DNA from: Oceanobacillus sp. HTM 045
Lineage (GTDB): Bacteria > Pseudomonadota > Alphaproteobacteria > Rhodobacterales > Rhodobacteraceae
NCBI GenBank assembly: GCA_009733745.1
Contig: WNWL01000002.1
Coordinates: 682,001 to 746,000, forward strand
DNA length: 64,000 nt
Direction of reading: 5' to 3'
Positions 8,935 to 17,351 of this stretch are shown here, piece after piece; the first letter of the stretch is position 1, and each line of letters opens with the position of its first letter. A model generated the notes under the pieces. It was not told where the DNA came from. It did not search any database and was given only the letters and a program-made list of their open reading frames with translations. Both the position numbers and the translations under genes were made by a program.

Positions 8935-9509
8935 TTGCGCGTGTCCCCGGTGGTGGCGCGCCGCGGCTCTTCGGCCAGTGGCGCCGATGCCGGTTCGATC
9001 ACCCGCGCGTTGGGGAATGCCTGCGCCAGCGCGGTGCGCCCGGCCTCGCGCGCCTCGCGCAGCTTCGCCGCCTTCTCCCGGCTGACCCGCAGCCAGGAGG
9101 AGGAGCCCTGCAGCGAACGGTCCACCGGCGGCAGCACCTCGCGGATCTTGTCGCCGCCCTTCATCCGCGCCGCACCCTGCCAGGCCAGCGTCCAGACGCA
9201 TTTCATCTCGGGGATCACCTCGCAGAACCCGCCCGGCCGCACCCCGCCGCAGGGGCCGTTGCGGAGCTGCTTCGGGCAGTTCATCGGGCAGGACATGCCG
9301 GTGGAGGAGAGGACGCACTGCCCGCACATGCGGCAGTCGAACAGGAACCCCTTGGTGATCCGCTCGACGAAGGCGACGGGGCGCTCGACCCGGTTGTAGC
9401 CGATCCGCCGGAACAGCGGGTCGCAGGCGACCATCACCGCCTCGAGCCGCCGGTAGAGCCACTCGAAGCTCCGGGCCTTCCGGATCGCGAACAGCCTAAC
9501 CCGGTACAT
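8931..9509 (-). CDS. MTHFR C-terminal-type cysteine-rich protein
   Basis: A 192-residue protein of the methylenetetrahydrofolate reductase C-terminal domain family. The central part holds a dense cysteine set: FDCRMCGQCVLSSTGMSCPMNCPKQLRNGPCGG, followed by GFCEVIPEMKCVWTLAW, which looks like a site for iron-sulfur clusters or zinc. It begins MYRVRLFAIRKARSFEWLYR; GGGAGG precedes this ATG. The stop overlaps the start of the MetF-like gene. In acetogens a similar cysteine-rich partner (MetV) delivers electrons to MetF; the same role here is inferred from pairing and cysteines, not shown. Confidence 0.82.
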   Translation of the reverse strand: MYRVRLFAIRKARSFEWLYRRLEAVMVACDPLFRRIGYNRVERPVAFVERITKGFLFDCRMCGQCVLSSTGMSCPMNCPKQLRNGPCGGVRPGGFCEVIPEMKCVWTLAWQGAARMKGGDKIREVLPPVDRSLQGSSSWLRVSREKAAKLREAREAGRTALAQAFPNARVIEPASAPLAEEPRRATTGDTRK

Positions 9510-9608
9510 GGCGCCTCCCTGGGTTTTCCCCAGCGTCGTCCTTCCCGGTGCGGCGCGCAATACCGAAGGTGCAGATGGACGGCCCGCGGAGGGGCCGCCG
9601 GTCCCGCG

Positions 9609-10454
9609 TCAGCGGGCGGTTTCCCAGGCCATCTGCCGCTCGAACCAGTCGAGCGCCATGTCCATCCAGCCCTTCGGAACGCCGTGCCCGCCGGGGTGCA
9701 GCACCAGCTCCAGCGCCGCGCCGTCCGCCTCGCAGGCCCAGGTCTTGTGCCAGCGGTCGCCTTCGATCAGGTGATCGTCCGCCCGGTCGTCGCAGCCCAT
9801 CGCGTCGCGCCAGACCGCCAGCCCCGCATGGATGTCGCCCTGCGTGACGTCCAGCCCTTCCCAGAGGATGCGGCGCCCTTCGAGCGGCACCACCCGGTCG
9901 GAGAAGCCGTGCGTGTGCAGAAGCTTGACCGGCCCCGCGCAGGTTTCCTGCATCGGTTCCCAGAACCCGCCGGCGACCGGCGCATAGGCCGCGGCGGCCT
10001 CCGGCGCTAGGCAGGCCACGTCCCACACCATCGACCCGCCGCGGGAGAAGCCGGTGAGCAGGATCCGGCTGCGGTCGATTCCGAAGCGGGCGGCAGCATC
10101 GTCCAGCACCGCGAGCAGGAAGGCGAGGTCGTCGCGGGGAAAGGCCGTGCCGTCCCGCACCGCCCAGTCGGTCGGGTTCGGCTCCTTCTCGCGCCACGGG
10201 ATGCCGGATGGTGCGATGAGCGCGTAGCCGCGCCCGGTCGCCACCCCGGCGATGGATGCCTTGCCGGCTTCTCCCCCGCCCGATCCGCCGAAGCCGTGGA
10301 GGTGGACGACCGCCGGGCCGCCGTCCTGCCAGCCTTCCGGCAGCACAGCGTGGTACTCGCCGCCGGGCAGGACGCAGGGACCCGCCTCGGGACCGCACCG
10401 GGCGCTCGCCACGCCCGGGACGAGCAGGAGGAGCGCGGCGAGCAGAACCCTCAT
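9609..10454 (-). CDS. Secreted alpha/beta-hydrolase esterase (LpqC/PHB depolymerase-like)
   Basis: Exported hydrolase of 281 residues. Residues 1-18 are a signal peptide (VLLAALLLLVPGVASA). The fold shows an oxyanion loop VHLHGFGGSGGG near residue 50, the nucleophile elbow GFSRGGSMVWD near residue 138, and a late His in LHPGGHGVPKGWMD. Such proteins cleave esters of short hydroxyacids, feruloyl or acetyl groups; the substrate cannot be told. Its start overlaps the stop of the upstream paralogue by ATGA, making a two-gene operon of tandem duplicates. Confidence 0.85.
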   Translation of the reverse strand: MRVLLAALLLLVPGVASARCGPEAGPCVLPGGEYHAVLPEGWQDGGPAVVHLHGFGGSGGGEAGKASIAGVATGRGYALIAPSGIPWREKEPNPTDWAVRDGTAFPRDDLAFLLAVLDDAAARFGIDRSRILLTGFSRGGSMVWDVACLAPEAAAAYAPVAGGFWEPMQETCAGPVKLLHTHGFSDRVVPLEGRRILWEGLDVTQGDIHAGLAVWRDAMGCDDRADDHLIEGDRWHKTWACEADGAALELVLHPGGHGVPKGWMDMALDWFERQMAWETAR

Positions 10455-11302
10455 TGCTCGCCACCCTCCGCCCGGGCGGCGAGACGGTCCTCAAACCACG
10501 CGATCGCCCGGCCCGCCCAGCCGGCCGGCGCGCCGTGCCCGCCGGGGTGGATCAGCAGGTCGATCCGCGCGCCAGTCTCGCCGGTCCAGGCCCGGTGGAG
10601 GTAGCCGGTGTCAGCCTCCGTCCCGGTCTGGCCGTCGTCGGGGAGCCGCTGGGTCACGCGGTTGGCCTCGCGCAGGATGAAGAGCGACTCGAACACGTCG
10701 CCCTGCACCAGCGCCCCGTTTGCGAGCACCCTGCCCTCCAGCGGCACGACACGGTCCGACCAGCCATGCGTGTGGAACAGGTCCACCGGAGCCGCGCAGC
10801 GTTCCGGCATCGGCTCCCAGAACGCACCGGAGATCGGCGCGTAGGCGGTCGCGATGCCCGGGTCGTGGCAGGCAATGTCCCAGACCATCGAGCCGCCACG
10901 CGAGAAGCCGGTCATCAGCACCCGGTCGCGGTCGATCCAGCCCTCGGCCGCAGCGTCCGCGAGTACCTGCTCGAAGAACGCCGCCTCGTCCCTCATGTCG
11001 GAAAGGCCGTCGCGGACCGTCCAGTTGTTCTGCGGGCGCCCTGAGCGCGGCAGCCCCTGCGGCGCGACGAGGGCGTAGCCTCGCCCGAGGAAGGCATCGA
11101 CCATCCCGCGATTGCTCATCACCGCCTTCGCGCTGGCGCCCCAGCCGTGCAAGTGCAGGACCGCGGGGAAGGGCCCTTCCCCCTCCGGCAGGCGGATCAT
11201 GTACTCGCCCAGTTCCACCTTTCGCGGCCCCTCCGGCGGGTCATCGGCCTGCGCGATGGCTGGCATGACGGCGAGGCAGAAGGCGAGGGCGAGGCGCAGC
11301 AT
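10451..11302 (-). CDS. Secreted alpha/beta-hydrolase esterase, paralogue
   Basis: Paralogue of the preceding entry, 283 residues, with the same layout: signal peptide (LRLALAFCLAVMPAIAQA), LHLHGWGASAKAV oxyanion loop, GFSRGGSMVWDIACHDPG nucleophile elbow, WSDRVVPLEGRVLANG, and LIHPGGHGAPAGWAG with the catalytic His. It shares whole blocks with its neighbour (for example GFSRGGSMVWD and YAP-SGAFWEPM) but has diverged elsewhere, so the duplication is not recent. First gene of the pair on the minus strand. Confidence 0.85.
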   Translation of the reverse strand: MLRLALAFCLAVMPAIAQADDPPEGPRKVELGEYMIRLPEGEGPFPAVLHLHGWGASAKAVMSNRGMVDAFLGRGYALVAPQGLPRSGRPQNNWTVRDGLSDMRDEAAFFEQVLADAAAEGWIDRDRVLMTGFSRGGSMVWDIACHDPGIATAYAPISGAFWEPMPERCAAPVDLFHTHGWSDRVVPLEGRVLANGALVQGDVFESLFILREANRVTQRLPDDGQTGTEADTGYLHRAWTGETGARIDLLIHPGGHGAPAGWAGRAIAWFEDRLAARAEGGEQ

Positions 11303-11397
11303 GGGGTCATCCTGATTCCGGTCCTGCCGCGGAGCCTAGTGGTTCCCGCGTACCAGACCAGACCGGCACGATCACGTGCCGTTGATCGCCCGCCGCG

Positions 11398-11970
11398 TTA
11401 GCTCGGCGGTACGAAGCGGACGACCTCGGAGGACAGCGTGGTCCCGCGCGAGTCTTCGCCTTCCGACTTGATCGCCCAGCCGAGCTTGTCGGACCACCAG
11501 GTCCGCAGCACCGCGGTCCAGGGCGCGCCGCTGGTGCTCTCCATCCGGCTCTCCAGCAGGACGGTGTCGAAAAAGCCGGCGCCGGTCTCGATCTTCTCGT
11601 TGCCGACGACGCGGATGGTGACTTTCGCCTGCGAGCCGTCGGGGCCCGTGCGCATGAACTCGACGCTCTTGCCCGGCGCGAGCGGCCAGAGCGCGTCGTA
11701 CTTCTCGCGCTCGATCTCCACGTCGCCGCCGCAGCCCCAGCAGCCCGGGTAGAAGGTGCCGGTCTGCCCGTCCGCGCCGACATAGCTGCCCTCGGTGCCC
11801 GAGGACGAGCCGACCGTGATCAGCGCGGTCCCGACCTGCCCGTCGACGACGTTGGAAAGCGCGATCTGCGTGCCGCTCTCGGCGTAGCGGATCGTGCCGG
11901 GATCCTTCCCCGGCGTGCCGCAGGCGGCGAGGAGAAGGCAGGCGGCGGCAGCTAATCTGGTCAGCGTCAT
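11398..11970 (-). CDS. Putative lipoprotein
   Basis: A 190-residue protein with a lipoprotein signal: hydrophobic stretch RLAAAACLLLAAC with lipobox LAAC (Cys17). It should be lipid-anchored in the envelope. The mature part contains a CWGCGG motif near residue 70 and ends in a beta-rich segment WTAVLRTWWSDKLGWAIKSEGED. The family was not recognised. It lies 80 bases downstream of dctM on the same strand, but nothing ties it to the transporter. Confidence 0.75.
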   Translation of the reverse strand: MTLTRLAAAACLLLAACGTPGKDPGTIRYAESGTQIALSNVVDGQVGTALITVGSSSGTEGSYVGADGQTGTFYPGCWGCGGDVEIEREKYDALWPLAPGKSVEFMRTGPDGSQAKVTIRVVGNEKIETGAGFFDTVLLESRMESTSGAPWTAVLRTWWSDKLGWAIKSEGEDSRGTTLSSEVVRFVPPS

Positions 11971-12050
11971 GGAAACTCCGGGCGGATCGGCGGGTGCGAA
12001 AGCGCGCCCGCCACTCTGACCTGCCGGACCCGGGCGATCAACCGCCCCGG

Positions 12051-13937
12051 TCACTTCACGATCAGCTCCGGCCCCATGAGCTGCGTCGGAAGGAACGTCG
12101 AGATGTCCGGGATGTAGGTGATCATGATCAGGAACACGAACAGGATCGCCAGCCACGGCAGCGCCGCCTTGACCACCCTGATCATCGACATGCCCGCCAC
12201 GCCCGCGGTGACGAAGAGGTTGAGCCCGACCGGCGGCGTGATCATGCCGATCTCCATGTTCACGACCATGATGATACCGAGATGGATCGGGTCGATCCCG
12301 AGCTCGATGGCGATCGGGAACACCAGCGGCGCGACGATCACGATCAGGCCCGAGGGCTCCATGAACTGCCCGCCGATCAGCAGGATCACGTTGACCATCA
12401 CCAGGAACATCACGGGCCCGAAGCCTGCGGCGAGCAGGCTTTCGGTGATCTGCTGCGGGATCCGCTCCTCGGTCAGCACATGCTTCAGGATCAACGCATT
12501 GGCGATGATGAACATCAGCATGATGGTCACCTTGCCCGCCTCGAACAGCGCGTGCTTGGAGTCGCGGCTGATCAGCGTCAGCGGCGTGAAGATCACCACC
12601 TGCGCGATGCCCCGCCCGAGCGCGTAGAGCCCCTGCCAGAGCGATGCGCCGAACCGGCCATGCACTTCCCGCAGCCGGTCGGCGGAGGTGCGGAGCGAGT
12701 AGACCAGCAGCACCGTCGGCGCGGCGACGAGGAAGATGACCACGAGCGAGATCAGCCCCGCGCCCAGCGCACCGACCACGGTGCCGAGCGCACCGACCTG
12801 CCCCGTCTCGTCCGCCAGCCCGGAGGAGAAGTTGGCATATAGGCCGGGCGCCGTCAGGTAGACGAGGTAGAGGCCCGGCACCACGCCGAGCGCGATGACA
12901 TAGAGTGCGGTCACCGCCCCCGCGAGATCGACCCTCGTGACGTAGAGGTAGCTCGCGATCAGCACCAGCACCGCGAAGACCGCCGCCCCGACGAAGGCCC
13001 ACCAGAACGGCACGGGGATCAGCGCCGCGACGGTGAGGTAGAGCACCACCGACACCAGCGTGAAGGACCAGATCCGGAAGCCGAGCTGCCCGAGCGGCCG
13101 CTCCCCGTCCGTGAGCCAGGGCCGGTCCCTGAGCGGCCCCATGTCGCGGTAGACGAACACCGCCACGAGGAAGGCATAGACCGCAGACACAGCCGCGGCC
13201 TCCGTCGGCGTGAAGATCGCGGGCGTCAGTCCGGGGATGCCGTAGATGCCGACCATGATGATCACGATCAGCAGGAGCCCGAAGATCGCGTCGAGCGTGG
13301 ATTCCGCGATCTCGCCCCAGCCCATCCACGGGTTGGAGGGAAGGTTGCGCAGAACCGCTGCGACGTAGATGCCGATCATCAGCATGAGCCCGGCGATCAG
13401 TCCGGGGAAGACGCCGGCGAGGAACATGCGGCCGACCGAGACATCGACCGACGCCGCGTAGACGACCATCACGATGGACGGCGGGATCAGGATGCCGAGC
13501 GTGCCCGCGTTGCAGATCACGCCGGCCGCGAAGTCGCGGCTGTAGCCGACCTGCCGCATCGCCGCGATGCAGATCGAGCCGATCGCCACCACGGTCGCGG
13601 GCGACGATCCGGAGAGCGCGGCGAACATCATGCAGGCGAACACCGCCGCGATGGCCAGCCCGCCGCGCAGATGTCCGACGCAGGCGATCGCGAAACGGAT
13701 GATTCGCCGCGCCACGCCGCCCGTGGACATGAACGTCGAGGCGAGGATGAAGAACGGGATCGCCAGCAGCGTCGAATGCCCCGCGAAGGCGTTGAACAGC
13801 GTCTGCGAGATCGAGGCCAGCGAGGCGTCTGAGAACACCAGCAGGAAGATGATCGACGACAGGCCAAGGCTCACCGCGATCGGCACGCCGATCAGCATGA
13901 AGCCGATGACCAGCCCGAAGAGGAGGACGATTTCCAT
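12051..13937 (-). CDS. dctM: TRAP transporter large permease, long form
   Basis: Twelve-or-more-helix ion-coupled permease subunit of a TRAP uptake system, in the inner membrane. DctM hallmarks are present: AIPFFILASTFMSTGGVARRIIRFA, SGSSPATVVAIGSICIAAM, and LIPPSIVMVVYA in the first half; GPVMFLVMVNVILLIGGQFMEP and MVVNMEIGMITPPVGLNLFV in the second. At 628 residues it is about 200 longer than standard DctM; the excess lies between roughly residues 250 and 450 and is itself hydrophobic with a charged loop (RDMGPLRDRPWLTDGERP). It starts three bases after dctQ, so it is cotranscribed with dctP and dctQ. Confidence 0.93.
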   Translation of the reverse strand: MEIVLLFGLVIGFMLIGVPIAVSLGLSSIIFLLVFSDASLASISQTLFNAFAGHSTLLAIPFFILASTFMSTGGVARRIIRFAIACVGHLRGGLAIAAVFACMMFAALSGSSPATVVAIGSICIAAMRQVGYSRDFAAGVICNAGTLGILIPPSIVMVVYAASVDVSVGRMFLAGVFPGLIAGLMLMIGIYVAAVLRNLPSNPWMGWGEIAESTLDAIFGLLLIVIIMVGIYGIPGLTPAIFTPTEAAAVSAVYAFLVAVFVYRDMGPLRDRPWLTDGERPLGQLGFRIWSFTLVSVVLYLTVAALIPVPFWWAFVGAAVFAVLVLIASYLYVTRVDLAGAVTALYVIALGVVPGLYLVYLTAPGLYANFSSGLADETGQVGALGTVVGALGAGLISLVVIFLVAAPTVLLVYSLRTSADRLREVHGRFGASLWQGLYALGRGIAQVVIFTPLTLISRDSKHALFEAGKVTIMLMFIIANALILKHVLTEERIPQQITESLLAAGFGPVMFLVMVNVILLIGGQFMEPSGLIVIVAPLVFPIAIELGIDPIHLGIIMVVNMEIGMITPPVGLNLFVTAGVAGMSMIRVVKAALPWLAILFVFLIMITYIPDISTFLPTQLMGPELIVK

Positions 13938-13940
13938 GGC

Positions 13941-14684
13941 TCAGTTCCTCCCGCCGTTGGGCTCGACCGGGGCCGCCACCTCCGCCGCGGCCTCCTCGGC
14001 CTCGTGCGCGGCGATGATCAGGTCGGTCCGCCCGGTCGCCACCTTCCAGCCAGCCTCCACGAAGCGCATCAGGAGCAGCAGCATTCCGAGCGGCAGAACG
14101 GCGTAGGGGATCACGCGGGGCAGTTTCTCGTAAGCCTCGCCCTGGTTGATCGCGTCCTCAAGGAAGCGCAGGAAGGCGGGCATCGGGATGTCGTTGACCT
14201 CGTACCAGGCGTTGTCGCGCCATTTCTGCACGACGGTCCCGCCCAGCTCGGTCCAGCGTTCCGCGCCAAGGATCGCGGCGCCGGCGAGGTTGAATAACTC
14301 GTCAAGGCTCGGCAGCCCGGCGAAGGGCGCCCAGTAGTTCCACGACCCGATCAGCAGCAGGGTGGCGAAGACAATGCAGCAAAGCACCGCCAGCACCGTC
14401 ACCGCCTTCTGCAGGTGCTTCGGGAACAGCCGCACCACGGCGTCGACGCCGAGATGGGCGTTCACCTTCACGCAGTAGCTCGCGCCGATCAGTACCAGCC
14501 ACGCGAACAGGAACACCGTCGATTCGAGCGCCCAGAGCACGTTGCCGTTGAAAACGTAGCGCATGACGACGTTCACGAAGGTGATCAGAGTCATGGCGGC
14601 GAGGATGAGCGCGATCAGCGTCTCCTCGATCTCGTTGATCACCCGGCCGAACAGGGTGGTCGGGCGGTGGGCCCCCTGGGACAT
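13941..14684 (-). CDS. dctQ: TRAP transporter small permease
   Basis: Four-helix small permease subunit that partners DctM in the inner membrane; 247 residues. Seen: ALILAAMTLITFVNVVMRYVFNG near residue 25 (typical DctQ first helix region), ALESTVFLFAWLVLIGASYCVKVNAHLGVD, and a long periplasmic-type insertion after residue 115 before the last helix AVLPLGMLLLLMRFVEAGWKVATG. The insertion makes it longer than the usual 160-200 residues, in line with the long DctM beside it. It ends EAAAEVAAPVEPNGG. Confidence 0.9.
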   Translation of the reverse strand: MSQGAHRPTTLFGRVINEIEETLIALILAAMTLITFVNVVMRYVFNGNVLWALESTVFLFAWLVLIGASYCVKVNAHLGVDAVVRLFPKHLQKAVTVLAVLCCIVFATLLLIGSWNYWAPFAGLPSLDELFNLAGAAILGAERWTELGGTVVQKWRDNAWYEVNDIPMPAFLRFLEDAINQGEAYEKLPRVIPYAVLPLGMLLLLMRFVEAGWKVATGRTDLIIAAHEAEEAAAEVAAPVEPNGGRN

Positions 14685-14752
14685 GATTCCGTCTCCCCCC
14701 TCAGGGATCGTGCGGCTTTGCGCCGCTTGTTGCGCCGGCAGGTCCGGCAGGA

Positions 14753-14776
14753 GGCGGGGCGCCGGAACGCCCCGCC
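14753..14776 (-). other. Hairpin between dctP and dctQ
   Basis: Inverted repeat with 8-base GC-rich arms (GGCGGGGC / GCCCCGCC) in the dctP-dctQ gap. On the transcribed strand no T run follows, so partial termination or mRNA stabilisation that raises dctP over the permease genes is more likely than full termination. Confidence 0.5.
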
Positions 14777-14794
14777 TTTCGCCTCATGGGCGGA

Positions 14795-15796
14795 TCAGTT
14801 GGTCGCGTTGTACGACAGCGCCTGCTGGATCGTGTCGGCGCCCACGTCGCCCTCGAACTGCTCCCAGACCGGCTTCATCGCCTCGACCCAGGCCTCGCGC
14901 TGCTCGGGGGTCAGCTCGCGGATCTCGCCGCCGGCCTCGAGGATCGACGCACGGCATTTGGCCTCGACGTCGGTGATGGCGGCGTTCCGCTCGGCGGTCA
15001 CTTCCTTGACGATGGTGCCGAGCTGGTCGCGCACGTCGCCCGGGAGCGAGTCCCACCACTCGGTCGAGACGACCACGAGGTACGCGAGCAGGCCGTGGTT
15101 GGTCTCGGTGGTGCCGTCCTGCACCTCGAAGAACTTCTGGCCGTAGATGTTGCACCAGCTGTTCTCCTGCCCGTCGACGACGCCCTGCTGGAGCGCGCCG
15201 TAGACCTCGGAGAAGGCCATCTTCTGCGGGTTGCCACCGATCGCCTCGATCATGGCGACGAGCACGTCGGAGGGCTGCACGCGGAACTTCATGCCGGCGG
15301 CGTCGGCCGGCGTCATCAGCGGCTTGCTGCCCGAAAACTGCTTCATGCCGGAGTACCAGAACGCGAGGCCCTGCAGGCCCTTGCGCTGCATCGAATCGTA
15401 GAGCGACGCGGCATCGGGCGAAGCGAGGTAGCGGTCCGCCGCGCCCACGTCGGCGAAGATGAACGGCAGGTCGAACAGGCGGAACTTCTTGGTGAAGGTC
15501 TCGAACTTCGAGAGCGACGGCGCGGCCATCTGCACGTCGCCGAGCAGCATCGCCTCGAGCACCTTGTCGTCGTCGTAGAGCGTGGAGGACGGGTAGACCT
15601 CCATGCAGGCCTTGCCCTGCATCTCGGCGTTGACGCGCTCCTTCAGGAGCTCGGCCGCGATGCCCTTCGGGTGCTTGTCGGTGTTGGTGACGTGGCTGAA
15701 TTTGATGACGATCTCGCCGTCGTCGCAGTTGGCCTGCGCGGCACCGGCAGAAATCGCAAGCGCCGCAAGCGCGGCGACCGTTGTCTTGAGTAGCAT
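14795..15796 (-). CDS. dctP: TRAP transporter substrate-binding protein
   Basis: Periplasmic solute-binding protein of 333 residues that hands substrate to DctQM. Signal peptide MLLKTTVAALAALAISAGAAQA, then EIVIKFSHVTNTDKHPKGIAAE, the typical DctP opening. Further family marks are GMKFRVQPSDVLVAMIEAIGGNP (substrate-binding arginine region) and AFSEVYGALQQGVVDGQENSWCNI. These fit the carboxylate-binding DctP family; the nearby DctB/DctD-like pair suggests a C4-dicarboxylate, but the substrate is not proven. A sigma54-type promoter lies about 80 bases upstream of the start. Confidence 0.94.
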   Translation of the reverse strand: MLLKTTVAALAALAISAGAAQANCDDGEIVIKFSHVTNTDKHPKGIAAELLKERVNAEMQGKACMEVYPSSTLYDDDKVLEAMLLGDVQMAAPSLSKFETFTKKFRLFDLPFIFADVGAADRYLASPDAASLYDSMQRKGLQGLAFWYSGMKQFSGSKPLMTPADAAGMKFRVQPSDVLVAMIEAIGGNPQKMAFSEVYGALQQGVVDGQENSWCNIYGQKFFEVQDGTTETNHGLLAYLVVVSTEWWDSLPGDVRDQLGTIVKEVTAERNAAITDVEAKCRASILEAGGEIRELTPEQREAWVEAMKPVWEQFEGDVGADTIQQALSYNATN

Positions 15797-15878
15797 TGAG
15801 GTCCTCCCATTAGACCTTTTGGTTTGGTTTGCGGGCGTCCCCGGAGCACGCCGGGCCACCCATTGCAGAGACCATCTC

Positions 15879-15894
15879 TGCAGAATCCATGCCA
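15879..15894 (-). promoter_or_regulatory. Sigma54 promoter of dctPQM
   Basis: On the minus strand TGGCATGGATTCTGCA matches the sigma54 consensus TGGCACG-N4-TTGCA with the required GG-N10-GC spacing. It lies 83 bases upstream of the dctP start and the neighbouring regulator DctD is a sigma54 activator. Confidence 0.7.
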
Positions 15895-15946
15895 GAATGT
15901 TGATCGACGCTCACGCCCGGATTTTCAAGGCGCCTTGCAACGGGAC

Positions 15947-16005
15947 GTGCCGGATTCCGCACACGCCGAACGGCAGATGGGCGGCTACCCGCACACGGAA
16001 ACGTG
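15947..16005 (-). promoter_or_regulatory. Possible DctD upstream activator sites
   Basis: Two imperfect or short palindromes lie 50-130 bases upstream of the sigma54 promoter: GTGCCGGATTCCGCAC (15947-15962) and CACG-GAAA-CGTG (15994-16005). Placement fits enhancer sites for an activator of the DctD type. No footprint-quality consensus was used, so this is inference. Confidence 0.35.
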
Positions 16006-16037
16006 AGCGGGGTGTGTCCGGCCGGCCCGCGTCCCAC

Positions 16038-17351
16038 TCAGCGGAAGTCCTCCGGGACCAGCCCGTGGCGCTTCAGCTTGTCGTAGAGCGTCTTGCGCGG
16101 CAGGTTCAGCGCCGCGCAGATCTCCGGGATCGCGCCCTTGTGGGCGCGCAGGTTCTCGGTCAGCACCGCCTTCTCGAAGGTCGCCATCCGCTCGGCGAGG
16201 CTGCCCTCCGGCGAGGGCGCGAAGTCCTCCTCGCCGATGCCGAGCCCCAGCCCGAGCGCGAACCGCTCCGCCGTGTTGCGCAGCTCGCGAACGTTGCCCG
16301 GCCAGTCATGCGCGAGAAGATCCGCCATCTCCGCGGCGGACGGCTCCGGCGCCGCGGCCCCCGACCGTCCCGCTGCATCCGCCACGAAGGCGCGGAACAG
16401 CGGGCCGATATCCTCCTTGCGCGAGCGGAGGGGCGGCAGGACGATCCGCGCCACGTCCAGCCGGTAATGCAGGTCCGCCCGGAAGGACCCCGCCTCCGCC
16501 AGCGCCTTCAGGTCCGACTTGGTCGCCGCGATCACGCGCACATCCACCGGGACGGGCCTGTTGGAGCCGAGACGCTCCACCTCGCGTTCCTGCAGCACGC
16601 GGAGCAGCTTGGGCTGGAGCGGCAGCGGCATCGACTCGACCTCGTCGAGCAGCAGCGTCCCGCCGTCGGCGTGCTCGAAACGCCCGGCCCTGCGCTCTGT
16701 CGCGCCCGTGAACGCGCCTTTCTCGTGGCCGAATATTTCGGACCCGGCGAGATCCGCCTCCAGGGCGCCGCAGTTGATCGCGACGAACGGGCCGTCCCGC
16801 CGCGACGACAGCGCGTGGATCGCCCGGGCGGTCACTTCCTTGCCGGTGCCGGTCTCTCCCAGCAGCAGGACATCGGCCGACGTGGCGGCGATCCGGTCCA
16901 CGCGGTCGCGAAGCGCCTTCATCGCCGGCGACTCGCCGATCAGCCGGACCGTGCCCAGCAGCGACGCCCGCAGCGCGCGGTTCTCCAGCACCAGCCTCCG
17001 CTTCTCCAGCGCCCGGCGGGCGGTATCGACGAGACGCTCCGGCGCGCAGGGCTTCTCCAGGAAATCGTAGGCCCCCTCGCCGACGGCACGCACCGCCATC
17101 GGCACGTCGCCATGCCCGGTGAGCAGGATCACCGGGATCTCGGGGTCGAGGTCGCGCACCGCGGCGAGAAGGTCGAAGCCGGACCTCCCAGGCATCCGCA
17201 CGTCCGACACGATCGCGCCCGCGAAGGCGGGGCAAAGGTCCGACAGCGCCGCGTCCACGTCCGCCGCGGTACGCACGGCGAGGTCGGCCAGTTCCAGCGT
17301 CTGGGCGAGCGCGGTGCGCACCGGCGCCTCGTCGTCCACCAGCAGGATCAC
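16038..17351 (-). CDS. dctD: Sigma54-dependent response regulator (DctD-like)
   Basis: Transcription activator of 437 residues in three parts. Residues 1-120 are a receiver with acidic pair DD (6-7), phospho-acceptor Asp50 (IVSDVRMP) and Lys in FLEKP. Residues 140-375 are an AAA+ domain with GETGTGKE (Walker A), GAFTGA (sigma54 contact loop) and [10 protein letters not shown] (Walker B). The C-terminus is a Fis-type helix-turn-helix ([17 protein letters not shown]). Its start overlaps the stop of dctB by ATGA, so kinase and regulator are coupled. It should drive the sigma54 promoter in front of dctP. Confidence 0.93.
   Translation of the reverse strand: MILLVDDEAPVRTALAQTLELADLAVRTAADVDAALSDLCPAFAGAIVSDVRMPGRSGFDLLAAVRDLDPEIPVILLTGHGDVPMAVRAVGEGAYDFLEKPCAPERLVDTARRALEKRRLVLENRALRASLLGTVRLIGESPAMKALRDRVDRIAATSADVLLLGETGTGKEVTARAIHALSSRRDGPFVAINCGALEADLAGSEIFGHEKGAFTGATERRAGRFEHADGGTLLLDEVESMPLPLQPKLLRVLQEREVERLGSNRPVPVDVRVIAATKSDLKALAEAGSFRADLHYRLDVARIVLPPLRSRKEDIGPLFRAFVADAAGRSGAAAPEPSAAEMADLLAHDWPGNVRELRNTAERFALGLGLGIGEEDFAPSPEGSLAERMATFEKAVLTENLRAHKGAIPEICAALNLPRKTLYDKLKRHGLVPEDFR

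Noticed and set aside
15938-15955. Second GG...GC motif (GGCACG...TTGC) as a sigma54 promoter of dctP.
   Set aside because: The spacing between GG and GC is 11, not 10; the motif at 15879-15894 fits better.
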